Shown: positions 46,693 through 56,281, counted from the first letter of the stretch. The stretch is DNA of 64,000 nucleotides from CAZWZG01 sp964638245 (GCA_964638245.1 CAZWZG010000001.1:1-64000); one strand, 5' to 3'. Program-made: numbers and translations. The notes: generated by a model not told the origin, from the sequence alone.

Positions 46693-47737
46693 TGCGTGGA
46701 TGCATGATCCGCCGCCACAAGGGCGGTACCAGCGCGATCAGCGTCATTGTTTGATAGCCATAGGGAAGCAATGGACCGGTTTCTGCCGTTCCCGCCTGCA
46801 AAAGCGGAAAGCGACGGCTTGGCTTGGCATGGTGGTCCGAGTGGCGCTGCACGTTGATCAGGAGCCGGTTCGAGGCCCAGCGTGACACGTCCCACGAATG
46901 GTGTGGCCGCACCGGTTCATACTTCCCATTCGGAAGTTTCTGCCGGGTCAGACCGTAGTGCTCGATGTAGTTGATCAACTCCAACTGGAAGATCGCCACA
47001 AGGGCTTGAAAGGCAAAGAGCAGAACGCCCGGCCAGCCCCCGATCAGCACCGCCAGAGCCAGCCACATCACCTGCAACCCAGCGTAGCGCCAAAATGGAT
47101 TGCTCTTGTGCCAAGGGGAAAGGTTCTTGCGCGCCAGTTTGGCCGCCTCAGCCTCGATCGCGGACCGGAACGACCCCGGCAACACGCGCCAGAAAAACCG
47201 GTGGAATCCTTCGCCATAGCGCGCCGAAACCGTGTCGCGCGGCGTTGCCACATGCACGTGATGCACCAACAGATGCTCGGACCGGTAATGACCATAGAGC
47301 ACCATCGTCATCTGCAGATCGCCAAGCCAACGCTCAAGCCGACTGGGCTGGTGCATCAACTCATGGGCATAAACGATGCCGATCGCGCCGCTCATGATAC
47401 CCACGCTCGCAAAAAGCCCGATCAATTCGAACGTGCCAAGATGCGAAGCGCGCGTCGTGTACCACAGGACGCCAAACAGTGTGACCGCCTGAGCCGGGGG
47501 CCAGATCAGCGTGATCGCGCGGTGCCAGAAGATGTCGCCAACGGGCGTTTCAGGGTCCGAGTTCGCGGTCTCCGCACCGATCATCAGATCGATGAAGATA
47601 AAGACATACCAGACCCAGATCAGCGCCGCCAAAACCCAGACGCCCCCCCAGATCGCGCCAATCCAGACCAGCACTGGCACGGTAAGGGACATCCAGAATG
47701 GGGCCGCATGAAACAGGGTTCGCGTCATAAGCGCCAT
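46658..47737 (-). CDS. alkB: AlkB-type alkane 1-monooxygenase
   Basis: The 359-residue integral membrane diiron enzyme hydroxylates the terminal carbon of n-alkanes. All histidine boxes are present: HELMHQ, HYRSEHLLVHHVHVA, and QRHSDHHAKP, together with the AlkB-specific NYIEHYGLTRQ. About six membrane helices are visible (for example VPVLVWIGAIWGGVWVLAALIWVWY). No rubredoxin or rubredoxin reductase gene is adjacent, so electron donors are encoded elsewhere. Start is the ATG at 47737, with 47728 as an alternative. It lies 24 nt downstream of mutY. Confidence 0.93.
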   Translation of the reverse strand: MALMTRTLFHAAPFWMSLTVPVLVWIGAIWGGVWVLAALIWVWYVFIFIDLMIGAETANSDPETPVGDIFWHRAITLIWPPAQAVTLFGVLWYTTRASHLGTFELIGLFASVGIMSGAIGIVYAHELMHQPSRLERWLGDLQMTMVLYGHYRSEHLLVHHVHVATPRDTVSARYGEGFHRFFWRVLPGSFRSAIEAEAAKLARKNLSPWHKSNPFWRYAGLQVMWLALAVLIGGWPGVLLFAFQALVAIFQLELINYIEHYGLTRQKLPNGKYEPVRPHHSWDVSRWASNRLLINVQRHSDHHAKPSRRFPLLQAGTAETGPLLPYGYQTMTLIALVPPLWRRIMHPRIKDWRARFYPT

Positions 47738-47761
47738 GGTAAACGACGCGAATCTGAGGAT

Positions 47762-48823
47762 TCAATGAAAGAGAGGATGCCGTGCCGCAAGGTCATAGGC
47801 CTTGCGCATCACCGTAGGAAGATCGGTCCGCTCAAAATCCTGCGCGCTCCAGAAACGACCTGGACCGGGATCTGTCTCAAGCGGGGCCTGCGCGACCATC
47901 ACATCCAGCACCAGGTGGAAATGTGTGAACGTGTGGCGCACTTCGGCGCCCACCGGTTCCCACTGCCCGTCGATCGGCGGCTCGGTCTCCGGCGCAACCT
48001 CGGCCCAGCCTGACCCGGGCCACCCCAGCATCCCGCCAAGAAGCCCTTTTCCGGGCCTTTGTTCCAGCAACCACGCCCCATCCGCACGCCGTGCAACAAA
48101 TGCCGTCCCACGCCGCGTCGGCTTGACCGCCTTGGGCGCTTTGACCGGCAACTCCGCCGCGATCCCCGCCGCGCGCGCTGCACAGGGTTCACGCCAAGGA
48201 CAAATGCCGCAGGCCGGGGATTTCGGCGTACAAATCGTCGCACCCAGATCCATCACGCCTTGCGCATAATCCCCCGCACGAGCATCGGGCGTCAGCGCTG
48301 CGGCATGGGCGTGAATGATGTCTTTGACCTCGCGGATCGGGCGATCGACAGCGCGCAAGCGCACCATGACGCGTTCGACATTGCCATCGACGACCGTGGA
48401 CGCCTGACCAAACGCAATCGCGGAAATGGCGGCTGCGGTATAGGGTCCGATGCCCGGCAGTTCGATCAACTCGTCATATGTCCCGGGGAACTTCCCACCA
48501 TGGGTGTCGGCAACAATTCTTGCGCATTTCAACAGGTTACGTGCCCGCGCATAGTATCCAAGCCCCGCCCAGGCCGCCATCACGTCGCTGTCCTGCGCCC
48601 CCGCCAGATCCTGCACCGTGGGCCAACGCGACGTGAACGACTCGAAATAGGTCTTCACGGCTGCGACCGTCGTCTGCTGCAGCATCACCTCGGACATCCA
48701 GATGTGATACGGATCCGGGCGCACCCCGGCTTTCGAACGTGCCGGCGGCACCCGCCACGGCATCGCGCGCGCGTGTCGGTCGTACCATTCCAGCAATTCC
48801 TGCGAGAGCCGTTTTTCACGCAT
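47762..48823 (-). CDS. mutY: A/G-specific adenine DNA glycosylase
   Basis: The 353-residue repair enzyme removes adenine mispaired with 8-oxoguanine. It shows the N-terminal MPWR and catalytic Glu in SEVMLQQTTV, the helix-hairpin-helix LPGIGPYTAAAI followed by VVDGNVERVMVRL, the 4Fe-4S cluster CTPKSPACGICPWREPC, and a C-terminal NUDIX-like domain recognising 8-oxoG (AFVARRADGAWLLEQRPGKGLLGGM). It is divergent from dciA across 81 nt. Confidence 0.95.
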   Translation of the reverse strand: MREKRLSQELLEWYDRHARAMPWRVPPARSKAGVRPDPYHIWMSEVMLQQTTVAAVKTYFESFTSRWPTVQDLAGAQDSDVMAAWAGLGYYARARNLLKCARIVADTHGGKFPGTYDELIELPGIGPYTAAAISAIAFGQASTVVDGNVERVMVRLRAVDRPIREVKDIIHAHAAALTPDARAGDYAQGVMDLGATICTPKSPACGICPWREPCAARAAGIAAELPVKAPKAVKPTRRGTAFVARRADGAWLLEQRPGKGLLGGMLGWPGSGWAEVAPETEPPIDGQWEPVGAEVRHTFTHFHLVLDVMVAQAPLETDPGPGRFWSAQDFERTDLPTVMRKAYDLAARHPLFH

Positions 48824-48904
48824 TCGTTAGGTGTCTCATGTGCTTTCAACTGCTAGCGACATCGCGTAGACTGACGCCACGCCAATGCACGGACATAGTG
48901 GACC

Positions 48905-49405
48905 ATGAGCCCGGGGCCAAGACGCGGTTTCAAGACCGCCGCAGCACATATCGAAACCCGTATCCGCAAAGGCGCGGAAACCCGCGGGTTTTCCGTGACG
49001 CGCGTTCTGACCCATTGGGCCGATGTGGTGGGCGAAGACATCGCTCGGGTGTGTGAACCCGTCGACATGCGCTATGGCCGGGCTGGATTGGGGGCAACGC
49101 TGACCGTATGTACGACCGGTGCCCGTGCCCCGATGCTCGAAATGCAAAAAGAAGCCATCCGCACCCGCGTCAACGCGATCTATGGCTATGCGGCAGTCGG
49201 CAAAATCCGCATCACCCAAACCGTGCCAACAGGCTTCACTGAGCCCAAGGCTTCCTACGAGGCACCCACGAAACGAGCCGTGCCCCCACCCCCTGAAGCC
49301 GCCCGGCAAATGGCCGAGGTCAACGACCCCGACCTGCGACGCGCCTTGGAAACGCTGGGCCGTAGTGTATATAGCAAATCCAAAGATCTGGACGGACAAA
49401 CATGA
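48905..49405 (+). CDS. DciA-like DUF721 protein
   Basis: The 166-residue protein belongs to the DUF721 family that includes DciA, the ancestral bacterial loader of the replicative helicase DnaB. Conserved elements are VTHWADVVGEDIA, the KH-like beta strands (GATLTVCTTGARAPMLEMQKEAI, RVNAIYGYAAVGKIRITQT) and a disordered tail with PPPPEAARQ. Identification rests on overall DUF721 pattern. It overlaps the dsbA-like gene by 4 nt (ATGA). Confidence 0.85.
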   Translation: MSPGPRRGFKTAAAHIETRIRKGAETRGFSVTRVLTHWADVVGEDIARVCEPVDMRYGRAGLGATLTVCTTGARAPMLEMQKEAIRTRVNAIYGYAAVGKIRITQTVPTGFTEPKASYEAPTKRAVPPPPEAARQMAEVNDPDLRRALETLGRSVYSKSKDLDGQT

Positions 49406-50067
49406 ACCGCAATATTCTGATCGCCCTGGCTGCCGTGATTGTTATCGGTGGAGGAGCGTTTTACTATTTCACCCAAAATCAGGGTCCGGGATCGACCCAG
49501 ATCACCGCACCGGCCGATGTCGATAGTGATATCGACACCTCCGGCATCGTCGAGATGACCCTTGGCAACCCCGACGCGCCCGTCACAGTGATCGAGTATG
49601 CCTCCTTCACCTGCCCGTACTGCCGCGACTTCCACAAGGGCGCATTTCAGGATCTGAAGGCCGAATACATCGACACCGGGAAAATCAACTTCATCTATCG
49701 CGAAGTCTATTTCGACCTGCCCGGACTCTGGGCAGGCATGGTCGCACGTTGCGGCGGACCCGAGCGCTATTTCGGCATTTCGGACCTGATCTATCAGGAT
49801 CACCCCAACTGGGTGCGCGGCGCCAACGGTGCTGAAATCGCCGACAACTTGCGCCGTATCGGACGCACCGCCGGCCTGACCGACGCGCAACTGGATGCTT
49901 GCCTTCAGGACAACGAAAAAGCCGAAGCCCTGAACGCCGTGTTCGAAGCCAACGCGCGCGCCGACAACGTCAACTCGACCCCGAGTTTCGTCATCAACGG
50001 TCGCATGTACTCGAACATGAGCATCGCCGAGTTCCGCCGCATCATCGACGGAGAGCTTGAGGGCTGA
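49402..50067 (+). CDS. DsbA-family thiol-disulfide oxidoreductase
   Basis: The 221-residue periplasmic protein has an N-terminal signal anchor (ILIALAAVIVIGGGAFYYF) and a DsbA/Com1-like thioredoxin fold with active-site CPYC (FTCPYCRDFHKGAF) and cis-Pro region (VNSTPSFVINGRMY). It should oxidise or isomerise disulfides in exported proteins. The acidic linker after the anchor is typical of the alphaproteobacterial type. It converges with lpxK; the two 3' ends overlap by 26 nt. Confidence 0.92.
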   Translation: MNRNILIALAAVIVIGGGAFYYFTQNQGPGSTQITAPADVDSDIDTSGIVEMTLGNPDAPVTVIEYASFTCPYCRDFHKGAFQDLKAEYIDTGKINFIYREVYFDLPGLWAGMVARCGGPERYFGISDLIYQDHPNWVRGANGAEIADNLRRIGRTAGLTDAQLDACLQDNEKAEALNAVFEANARADNVNSTPSFVINGRMYSNMSIAEFRRIIDGELEG

Positions 50068-51034
50068 GTAGCGCTTTCAGGCCCGCCGGGTCTGCAAACG
50101 CCAAGCGGACCATCACGGTCATAACCTCGCGCTGCGCCTTCGGGGGCAGCCGCATCAAGTCCTTCTCGGTCGTCACCAATTGCGCGCCAAGGTCTCGGGC
50201 CTCGGCGCGCAGACGCTCCAGTAACGCTGGCGGGATCGCCTGATGGTCGTCCAGCGCATGCCGCGCCACGATCTTGGCCCCAAGCCCTTCAAGCGTCGCA
50301 AAGAACTTTTCGGGCCGCCCGATCCCGGCAAAAGCCACGGCCCTAACAGCCGACCAGTCCATGCCAGTCATCACCGGTTCCAGCCGCGCGCGCAGGACCG
50401 GCAGGTCCCGCAATTGGCGCGACCAGCGCTCGACAAACGCGTCCTGCTCGGCGTCTGACCCGATCAGCACCACCGCATCCGCGCGCGCCAAACCCATTTC
50501 CGGCCACTCCCGAAGCGGCCCGGCAGGCACGACGCGCCCATTCCCGAACCCAACGCCCGCATCCACCACGACAAGATTCAGGTCCTTGGCAACACTCGGG
50601 TTCTGAAACCCATCATCCAGTACAATGCACTGCGCTCCGGCCGCCTCTGCCGCGCGCGCTCCTGCCGCGCGATCCTTGGCGATCCAGACCGGCGCGAAGG
50701 CCGCCAAAAGCAAGGGTTCGTCCCCAACCTCGTCAGCCGTATGCTTGGCCGGATCGACCTGAACCGGCCCTTCCAGCGACCCGCCATACCCACGCGAAAC
50801 GACATGGGCGGCCATACTCTGACCGCTCAACGCTTCGATCAATGCGATCACCGTGGGCGTCTTGCCGGTGCCACCAAGGTTGATGTTTCCCACACACACG
50901 ACCGGCACACCGGGGCGCACCTCGGGGTCTTTGGCCACCCGGCGCGCCGTCGCAGAGGCGGCCAAAGCGCCCAGCGGGAACAAAAGCACCGATTGCCAGC
51001 TTGCGCGGCGGTACCAGAAGGCGGGGGGGCGCAT
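50042..51034 (-). CDS. lpxK: Tetraacyldisaccharide 4'-kinase
   Basis: The 330-residue inner-membrane enzyme phosphorylates the 4' position of the lipid A disaccharide. The Walker A loop (VGNINLGGTGKTPTVIAL) lies after the family start (RPPAFWYRR), followed by VVSRGYGGSL, DEPLLLA and VLDDGFQNPSVAKDLNLVVVDA. The C-terminal EKDLMRLP-type motif (TTEKDLMRLP) is also there. Its start overlaps the kdtA stop by 1 nt, so lipid A assembly and Kdo transfer are co-expressed. Confidence 0.95.
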   Translation of the reverse strand: MRPPAFWYRRASWQSVLLFPLGALAASATARRVAKDPEVRPGVPVVCVGNINLGGTGKTPTVIALIEALSGQSMAAHVVSRGYGGSLEGPVQVDPAKHTADEVGDEPLLLAAFAPVWIAKDRAAGARAAEAAGAQCIVLDDGFQNPSVAKDLNLVVVDAGVGFGNGRVVPAGPLREWPEMGLARADAVVLIGSDAEQDAFVERWSRQLRDLPVLRARLEPVMTGMDWSAVRAVAFAGIGRPEKFFATLEGLGAKIVARHALDDHQAIPPALLERLRAEARDLGAQLVTTEKDLMRLPPKAQREVMTVMVRLAFADPAGLKALLSPQALRR

Positions 51035-52233
51035 CAGGACGCCTCGTCCAAAATCTCAGTCATCGTCTCGACCAGCCGGTCCGCAACCGACGCGCTGTCA
51101 GAGGTTGCCGACCATGCCGCGTGCGCCATCGCGGCTGCACGGTCGGGGTTCATCAGGCTGCCCACCGCAACCCCTAGGCTTTCGCCGTTGATCACCATGC
51201 GCGTCGCCCCCGCGCGCGCCAGTCGGTCATAGCGCCGCCGGTGCTTTTCAACATGCGGACCGTGCAGAATGGCCGAGCCCAGCGCCGCTGCCGCCATCGG
51301 GTTCGTCCCACCCCCGGGCATGCTCAGGGATGTGCCCAGAAAACTCACCGCCGCCAGACGATACCAGATCCCGTCATCCTTGCCGCGATCCGCCACGAAC
51401 ACCTGACTGTTGGCGTCCGGCAGACCATCCGTGGAATGGCGCGTGACCCGTAGGCCAGAATTCGTCAGCCGCTCGACCAGCGCATCAACAGGTGCGCCTT
51501 CCGCCGGGCTGACAATCGCCAACAGCCTGTGGGCCAAAGCCGAGGCCTTCCAATAGCCATGCTCGAAAGCCTGAAACTCCGACACATCCAGATTGGCGGC
51601 CAGCCACACCGGGCGCCCGCCCAGCGCAGAAGCAACCTGCGACAGCAACACATCATCGCAAGGAAGCGGTGAGGCACCCTCGACCAAGCGCTCGGTCACT
51701 TGAATGGCCGTGTCGCGCCCTGCCAGCCGTCGCAACTCCAGCGCGTCCTTAGGGCCGAGCGCCATGATCTGGCGAAACCGAGACAAGACCGCCCCCGTAA
51801 TCCCCGGAAGGACACGGCCCGGCGCGCGCGCATTGAGAAGCAACAAAGGCACACCCCGCTCATCAGCGCGCACGATCAGCGCGGGGCGCAAATCTGTCCC
51901 GATAAAGGCTGCCAAATCGGGCTTCCAGTGGGCAAGAAACCGGTCAATCGCGCCGGTGTTTTCCTCCGCAACGACCTCGATATACGGCTCGATGATCCCG
52001 GGCATGGGCGTGATGGGTTCGGCAGACGTCACCAGCAGGGCGAGATCGGGAAAATCGGCCACCTGCATCTGGTAGGCCAGTTCAGCGGCAGCCCCGATGT
52101 CTTCGGGATCCGCCAGATGACACCAGAAGATGCGCCCGTTGGGCCGCGCTGGCCGTTTTGCCGGTGCGATCACATCGCCGCGCGGGCGCGCCGCCGCGAT
52201 CATGTAGAGCGACAGGGCCGCACCGCGTGCCAT
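51034..52233 (-). CDS. kdtA: 3-deoxy-D-manno-octulosonic acid (Kdo) transferase
   Basis: The 399-residue GT-B enzyme attaches Kdo to lipid IVA. Recognisable are HLADPEDIGAAAELAYQ, VVAEENTGAIDRFLAHWKPDLAAFIGTDLRP (the WE-like acceptor region), the fold-switch VWLAANLDVSEFQ, and the donor site FLGTSLSMPGGGTNPMAAAALGSAILHGPHVE. It lacks an obvious N-terminal membrane helix, and starts at the ATG 3 nt after the DUF4170 stop. It lies between DUF4170 and lpxK in one operon. Confidence 0.88.
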   Translation of the reverse strand: MARGAALSLYMIAAARPRGDVIAPAKRPARPNGRIFWCHLADPEDIGAAAELAYQMQVADFPDLALLVTSAEPITPMPGIIEPYIEVVAEENTGAIDRFLAHWKPDLAAFIGTDLRPALIVRADERGVPLLLLNARAPGRVLPGITGAVLSRFRQIMALGPKDALELRRLAGRDTAIQVTERLVEGASPLPCDDVLLSQVASALGGRPVWLAANLDVSEFQAFEHGYWKASALAHRLLAIVSPAEGAPVDALVERLTNSGLRVTRHSTDGLPDANSQVFVADRGKDDGIWYRLAAVSFLGTSLSMPGGGTNPMAAAALGSAILHGPHVEKHRRRYDRLARAGATRMVINGESLGVAVGSLMNPDRAAAMAHAAWSATSDSASVADRLVETMTEILDEAS

Positions 52234-52236
52234 CGA

Positions 52237-52482
52237 TCAGGGGCCGATTTCCTCGGTCGAAGAAGCGGCCGTTTCCTCGTCACGCAACCGGTGCAGATGG
52301 GCGATGTAATAGCGCATATGGGCGTTATCGACTGTCTTCTGCGCCTCACTTTTCCACGCATTATAGGCCGAGGCATAGTCGGGAAAAATCCCGACCACAT
52401 GGATGTCATCAACGTCCTTAAACACGTTCTTGGTCGGATCGACCAGTTCGCCCCCGAACACCAGATGAAGCCGCTGAGTCAT
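52237..52482 (-). CDS. DUF4170 protein
   Basis: The 81-residue product from ATG 52482 (MTQRLHLVFGGELVDPTKN) matches the small alphaproteobacterial DUF4170 family, with DIHVVGIFPDYASAYNAWKSEAQKTVDNA and YYIAHLHRLRDEE. Function is unknown. The position upstream of kdtA-lpxK, 3 nt before kdtA, is widely kept and suggests a link to the cell envelope, which is inference. A start further upstream (52515) is less likely. Confidence 0.85.
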   Translation of the reverse strand: MTQRLHLVFGGELVDPTKNVFKDVDDIHVVGIFPDYASAYNAWKSEAQKTVDNAHMRYYIAHLHRLRDEETAASSTEEIGP

Positions 52483-52539
52483 CCCACAAATCCTTGCCAG
52501 TTCCCTTTGCCGCAAAGCGTATCTGATCGCGCCTAGGCG

Positions 52540-53310
52540 TCAAGCGCCCGACAAACGCGCCACTGTGGCATCAACCAGATCGACCGATGCCGCAACAGCG
52601 CCATCAACCCGCCGCTCAAGCGAGTTGAACACCAGCGCCGCACCATATCGATCAACCGCCTTGCCGCCTGCTTCGGACACAAGGATCGCACCGGCGGCAA
52701 TGTCCCATTCCCACGCCCCGCGCAGGGTAAGCGTCATGTCAAAACGCCCCTCCGCAACAAGCGCAAAGCGATAGACCAATGATGGGCGGAACGCGCGTTC
52801 CATTTCCGGAACGGGCCCGGTCCAATGCTCAGAGCGAAACGACGCTTTTGCGGTCAGAACATCCGGGATCGCGGCTGGCGGGCGTATGGCTATCGGAACA
52901 CCGTTCTTGGTCACGCCTTCGCCCAGCGCAGCGGCATAGGTCACGCGCTTGGCTGGCATCACGAAGACACCCGCCGTCACCACACCCTTTTCGACAACCG
53001 CCGCCGCAACGCCCCAGTTTTCTTCGCCCTTCAAAAAACTCTTCGTGCCATCAATCGGATCAACGATGAACACCTTGTCGGACGCGCGTCGCTCTGGCGT
53101 GTCCTCGTCTTCTTCGGACATCCAGCCATAGTCGGGCCGTGCCGCACAAAGGCGTTCGCGCAGCACCGTATTCGCCGCCAGATCCGCCTCACCCACCGGG
53201 TCGCCGGGCGCCTTTTCCCAGAATTTTGGATCCTTGCGCCAGAACCCTTTGGCCACCGCGCCCGCTGCTTCAGCCGCCCCGATCAGAAGGTCGAGGTCAC
53301 GCTCCGGCAA
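52540..53310 (-). CDS. cysQ: 3'(2'),5'-bisphosphate nucleotidase / inositol monophosphatase family
   Basis: The 256-residue Mg-dependent phosphatase has the metal-binding sets GEADLAANTVL, SEEDED, DPIDGTKSFLKG and WEWDIAAGAILVSEAGG. CysQ hydrolyses PAP, the by-product of sulfate activation and of sulfotransferases such as the one at 19546-20430. The start appears to be TTG at 53310, 14 nt inside the end of pmbA; the next in-frame Met is deep in the protein. A general inositol monophosphatase role is the alternative. Confidence 0.85.
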   Translation of the reverse strand: MPERDLDLLIGAAEAAGAVAKGFWRKDPKFWEKAPGDPVGEADLAANTVLRERLCAARPDYGWMSEEDEDTPERRASDKVFIVDPIDGTKSFLKGEENWGVAAAVVEKGVVTAGVFVMPAKRVTYAAALGEGVTKNGVPIAIRPPAAIPDVLTAKASFRSEHWTGPVPEMERAFRPSLVYRFALVAEGRFDMTLTLRGAWEWDIAAGAILVSEAGGKAVDRYGAALVFNSLERRVDGAVAASVDLVDATVARLSGA

Positions 53311-54646
53311 TCGTCAGTCCTTCGATCAGAACGGACGGAACAGCCCGCGCCATATGGTGGCGCGCATCATTGGCCGGGCGCATGGTCATCAACATGTCGC
53401 GCAAATTGCCCGCCACGGTGCATTCATTGACCGGATAAGTGATCTCGCCATTCTCGACCCAGTACCCGGACGCGCCGCGCGAGTAATCCCCAGTCGTGGG
53501 GTTGATCGATGAGCCAATCATCGACGTGATCAACAGGCCCGTTCCCATATCCGCCAACAACCCGGCACGATCCTGCGCGCCTTCGGTCAGCGAGATGTTC
53601 GTCACGCTCGGGCTCGGCGGACCGGACGTGCCGCGCACGGCATTCCCAGTGCTCTCCAGCCCCAGTTTGCGTGCCGTGGCCAGATCAAGGACCCAGGACT
53701 GCAACACGCCATCCTCGACCAGAGCCCGGCGCGACGTCGCCAGCCCTTCGGCATCAAAGGGACGCGATCCCGACCGGCGCGCCAGAAGCGGATCCTCGAT
53801 CACCGACAGGCCCGACGGGAAAACCGCCTCACCCATAGCATCGCGCAACCACGACGCACCGCGCGCCACAGATCCACCATTGATCGCCGCCAGCAGGTGC
53901 CCGATCAGCGACGACGACACCCGCTCGTCATATACTACCGGATACGCACCTGTCGGTGGCTTCTTCGCTCCGGCGCGCGCCACGGCACGCTCTCCGGCCA
54001 GCCGCCCGATGTCTTCGGGCGCATCTAGATCCCCCTGAAACACCCGAAAATCGAACGCATAGTCGCGCTCCATCCCCGTGCCTTCGCCCGAAATCGCAAC
54101 GGCCGAAACAGCGCGGGTCGTCTGCGTGAACCCACCCGAAAACCCATTGCTCGCCGCCAGATACGCCGACCGGCTGGAATAGCTGGCCGACGATCCATCC
54201 ATCGTCGAAACACCGTCCACAGCCAAGGCCGCCGCCTCGGCACGGCGCGCGTCTTCTTGCAGGTCCGCAGGGCTCGGCTCGTCCGAAGGATCAAAGAGCT
54301 CCAACGCCTCAACGGACACATCACGTGCAAGCTGATCCGAATTGGCCAGACCAACATGCGGATCATCGGGCGCTTCCTTGGCCATGGCCACAGCACGCTC
54401 GGCCATCGTCACCAGTGCATCAGGCGCACCGTCAGAGCTGGCTACCGTGGCCTGCTTCTGGCCTAGAATGACCCGCAACCCGATGTCGATCCCTTCGGCC
54501 CGTTCGGCCCGCTCCAAAGCGCCGCCGCGCACATCGATGGATTGCGTCACACCATCGAAGATGACGACATCCGCTTCCCCGGCGCCCGCCTTGGCGGCTG
54601 CCTCCAGAAGGGTTTCGGCAATTTCAGAGAACTTTGGATTGGGCAT
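53297..54646 (-). CDS. pmbA: PmbA/TldE metalloprotease component
   Basis: The 449-residue protein is a member of the TldD/PmbA family, which as TldD-TldE heterodimer degrades unfolded or modified peptides and matures microcins. Family features are RGGALERAERAEGIDIGLRV, the long middle domain, and the C-terminal GDYSRGASGYWVENGEITYPVNECTVAGNLRDML. PmbA/TldE lacks the HExxxH zinc site of TldD, and none is seen here. It overlaps cysQ by 14 nt. The tldD partner is not in the window. Confidence 0.93.
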   Translation of the reverse strand: MPNPKFSEIAETLLEAAAKAGAGEADVVIFDGVTQSIDVRGGALERAERAEGIDIGLRVILGQKQATVASSDGAPDALVTMAERAVAMAKEAPDDPHVGLANSDQLARDVSVEALELFDPSDEPSPADLQEDARRAEAAALAVDGVSTMDGSSASYSSRSAYLAASNGFSGGFTQTTRAVSAVAISGEGTGMERDYAFDFRVFQGDLDAPEDIGRLAGERAVARAGAKKPPTGAYPVVYDERVSSSLIGHLLAAINGGSVARGASWLRDAMGEAVFPSGLSVIEDPLLARRSGSRPFDAEGLATSRRALVEDGVLQSWVLDLATARKLGLESTGNAVRGTSGPPSPSVTNISLTEGAQDRAGLLADMGTGLLITSMIGSSINPTTGDYSRGASGYWVENGEITYPVNECTVAGNLRDMLMTMRPANDARHHMARAVPSVLIEGLTIAGA

Positions 54647-54706
54647 GGGGCGTCCGAATTGAATGGCTGGTTGGAGTTGGACCTAGGACGCCAACCCCCA
54701 CGCTGC

Positions 54707-54738
54707 AACCCCGGCAAACCGCTTGGCCCGCCGGGGTT
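54707..54738 (-). terminator. Stem-loop after the DUF2125 gene
   Basis: AACCCCGGC / GCCGGGGTT forms a perfect 9-bp stem with a 14-nt loop, about 22 nt past the DUF2125 stop. There is no clear T tract on the minus strand, so it may act as a weak terminator or stabilise the 3' end. Confidence 0.5.
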
Positions 54739-54760
54739 CTTTGTAAGGCAATGTCAGATA

Positions 54761-56281
54761 TCAGCGAATGCGCTGTCCGTTCGCCAGCACAGCGCCTTCT
54801 GCCGTGACCTCGATGGTCGAGACGAGTGTATCCTCACCCTGCCCCGGGCGCGCAAAAAGGCCCAGCATCATGCGAAAGCCCATCGCCTGATCTTCAGGCA
54901 AAAGCCCCATCGCAATCAGCTTGTCGAGCAACCTATTGCCCCCGACCAGCATCATGTCCACCGATCCCACCGGCGTCGGCGCAGGTGCAAACGGCCCAAC
55001 ACCCGAATTGTCCATATTGAACGCGCCCGACCCCGTCAGGCGCGCCCCTGCAATCGCCAACTCCAGCGCATTGATCGCAAGCGTGTCCACTTGCCCCGGC
55101 ATTTGACCCGGGCCCATCGCATCCGGATCCGTCAGGTCGACAGCCAGATCACCGGTGCCCGAGATGTCGATCTCCAGCGTCGCAGGATCCCGCGGCAATT
55201 GCTGCATCGGGTCGACCATCGCCCAGATCATGTCGTTCACCGTCAGGTCCCCCAGACGCAAGCGAAGTCCAAATTCCTGCGCTTGATCGGACGGGATCAG
55301 CGGCATCTGAAGAGCAAACTCGGCGGTCTCATAGGCAAGATCCACCTGCGGAAGCGGGATATCTTGGCTGCGAATGGTGGCCTGAACGCCATTGGCATTG
55401 CCGCCATAGGACAGCCCGTCTTCGTCCATTGTGAAGTCAACGCCACCGCTGGTCGCCGAGCCATCCATGGCGAATACGGGAATGTCATTTTCCTGCGCTT
55501 CCGCGCTAAACGACATCCCGCGATAGGTACCCGCCAGCGCCAGAGTGACGCCCTCGGACAAAAGCTGTCCAAACGGCACATCGGAGTTTCCGTCAAAGGC
55601 GACACCATCAAACTGGAATGACAGGTTCTCAAGGTCATAGGCGATTTTGAACGCGCCATCTTCCGGCTCGGACGGCGGTGCGGTGGCATCCACGGCAAAC
55701 GACAGGCTTTGTGCCAGCGTGTTTGAAATCTGGCGCACAAATTCTCCGTCGATCAACCGGTTCGTCCCCGATCCCCCCGACATCACGAAGCTGGCATTGA
55801 CGTCCAGATCTTCGCCATCGGCCATCACATCGCCAAGCGTCCCGCGCATCATGCCGATGCTCCAGGTCGCGGTGAAATCGTCAGGATCGCCCGCAACAAC
55901 GGCGACACGATCCGTCAGATCAACGCGAAACGTCCCGCTGCCTTCCCCATCCGGACCATCGCCCGAAAAGGTCGCGACAATTGTCTCAGGCAGCGCAACG
56001 GACACCGTCCCATCGCCATTGGCGCTGTAGACGATCTGATCAAGGGCGGCCGAGAACGTGAACGACCCGCCAAGATCATCGTCAAACGTGCTGCCAACGG
56101 TCACATCATTCAGCGTCAACGCCCGCGCTGTGTTCGACTGACTGCCGACGGCGATATCAAGGCCGCTGTCGACAAACACCTTCTGTTGAAGCGTCCAGAC
56201 ATCGGACGGCGTCACATCGGCGAGGGCGGGCAATGCCAAAGCGCTGACGCCAAGGCCGAGAAGAATACGCGAATACATCAT
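54761..56281 (-). CDS. DUF2125 secreted protein
   Basis: The 506-residue protein has a signal peptide (ILLGLGVSALALPALA) and a long beta-rich mature chain with many short hydrophobic strands and DG/SG turns (FTFSAALDQIVYSANGDGTVSV, FQFDGVAFDGNSDVPFGQLLSEGVTLALAG, ELAIAGARLTGSGAFNM). It matches the DUF2125 pattern of Rhodobacterales, probably a periplasmic or outer-membrane-facing beta-solenoid-like protein related to AsmA-type repeats (inference). Function unknown. ATG 56281 and 56278 are both possible. It is divergent from the SDR gene. Confidence 0.75.
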   Translation of the reverse strand: MMYSRILLGLGVSALALPALADVTPSDVWTLQQKVFVDSGLDIAVGSQSNTARALTLNDVTVGSTFDDDLGGSFTFSAALDQIVYSANGDGTVSVALPETIVATFSGDGPDGEGSGTFRVDLTDRVAVVAGDPDDFTATWSIGMMRGTLGDVMADGEDLDVNASFVMSGGSGTNRLIDGEFVRQISNTLAQSLSFAVDATAPPSEPEDGAFKIAYDLENLSFQFDGVAFDGNSDVPFGQLLSEGVTLALAGTYRGMSFSAEAQENDIPVFAMDGSATSGGVDFTMDEDGLSYGGNANGVQATIRSQDIPLPQVDLAYETAEFALQMPLIPSDQAQEFGLRLRLGDLTVNDMIWAMVDPMQQLPRDPATLEIDISGTGDLAVDLTDPDAMGPGQMPGQVDTLAINALELAIAGARLTGSGAFNMDNSGVGPFAPAPTPVGSVDMMLVGGNRLLDKLIAMGLLPEDQAMGFRMMLGLFARPGQGEDTLVSTIEVTAEGAVLANGQRIR

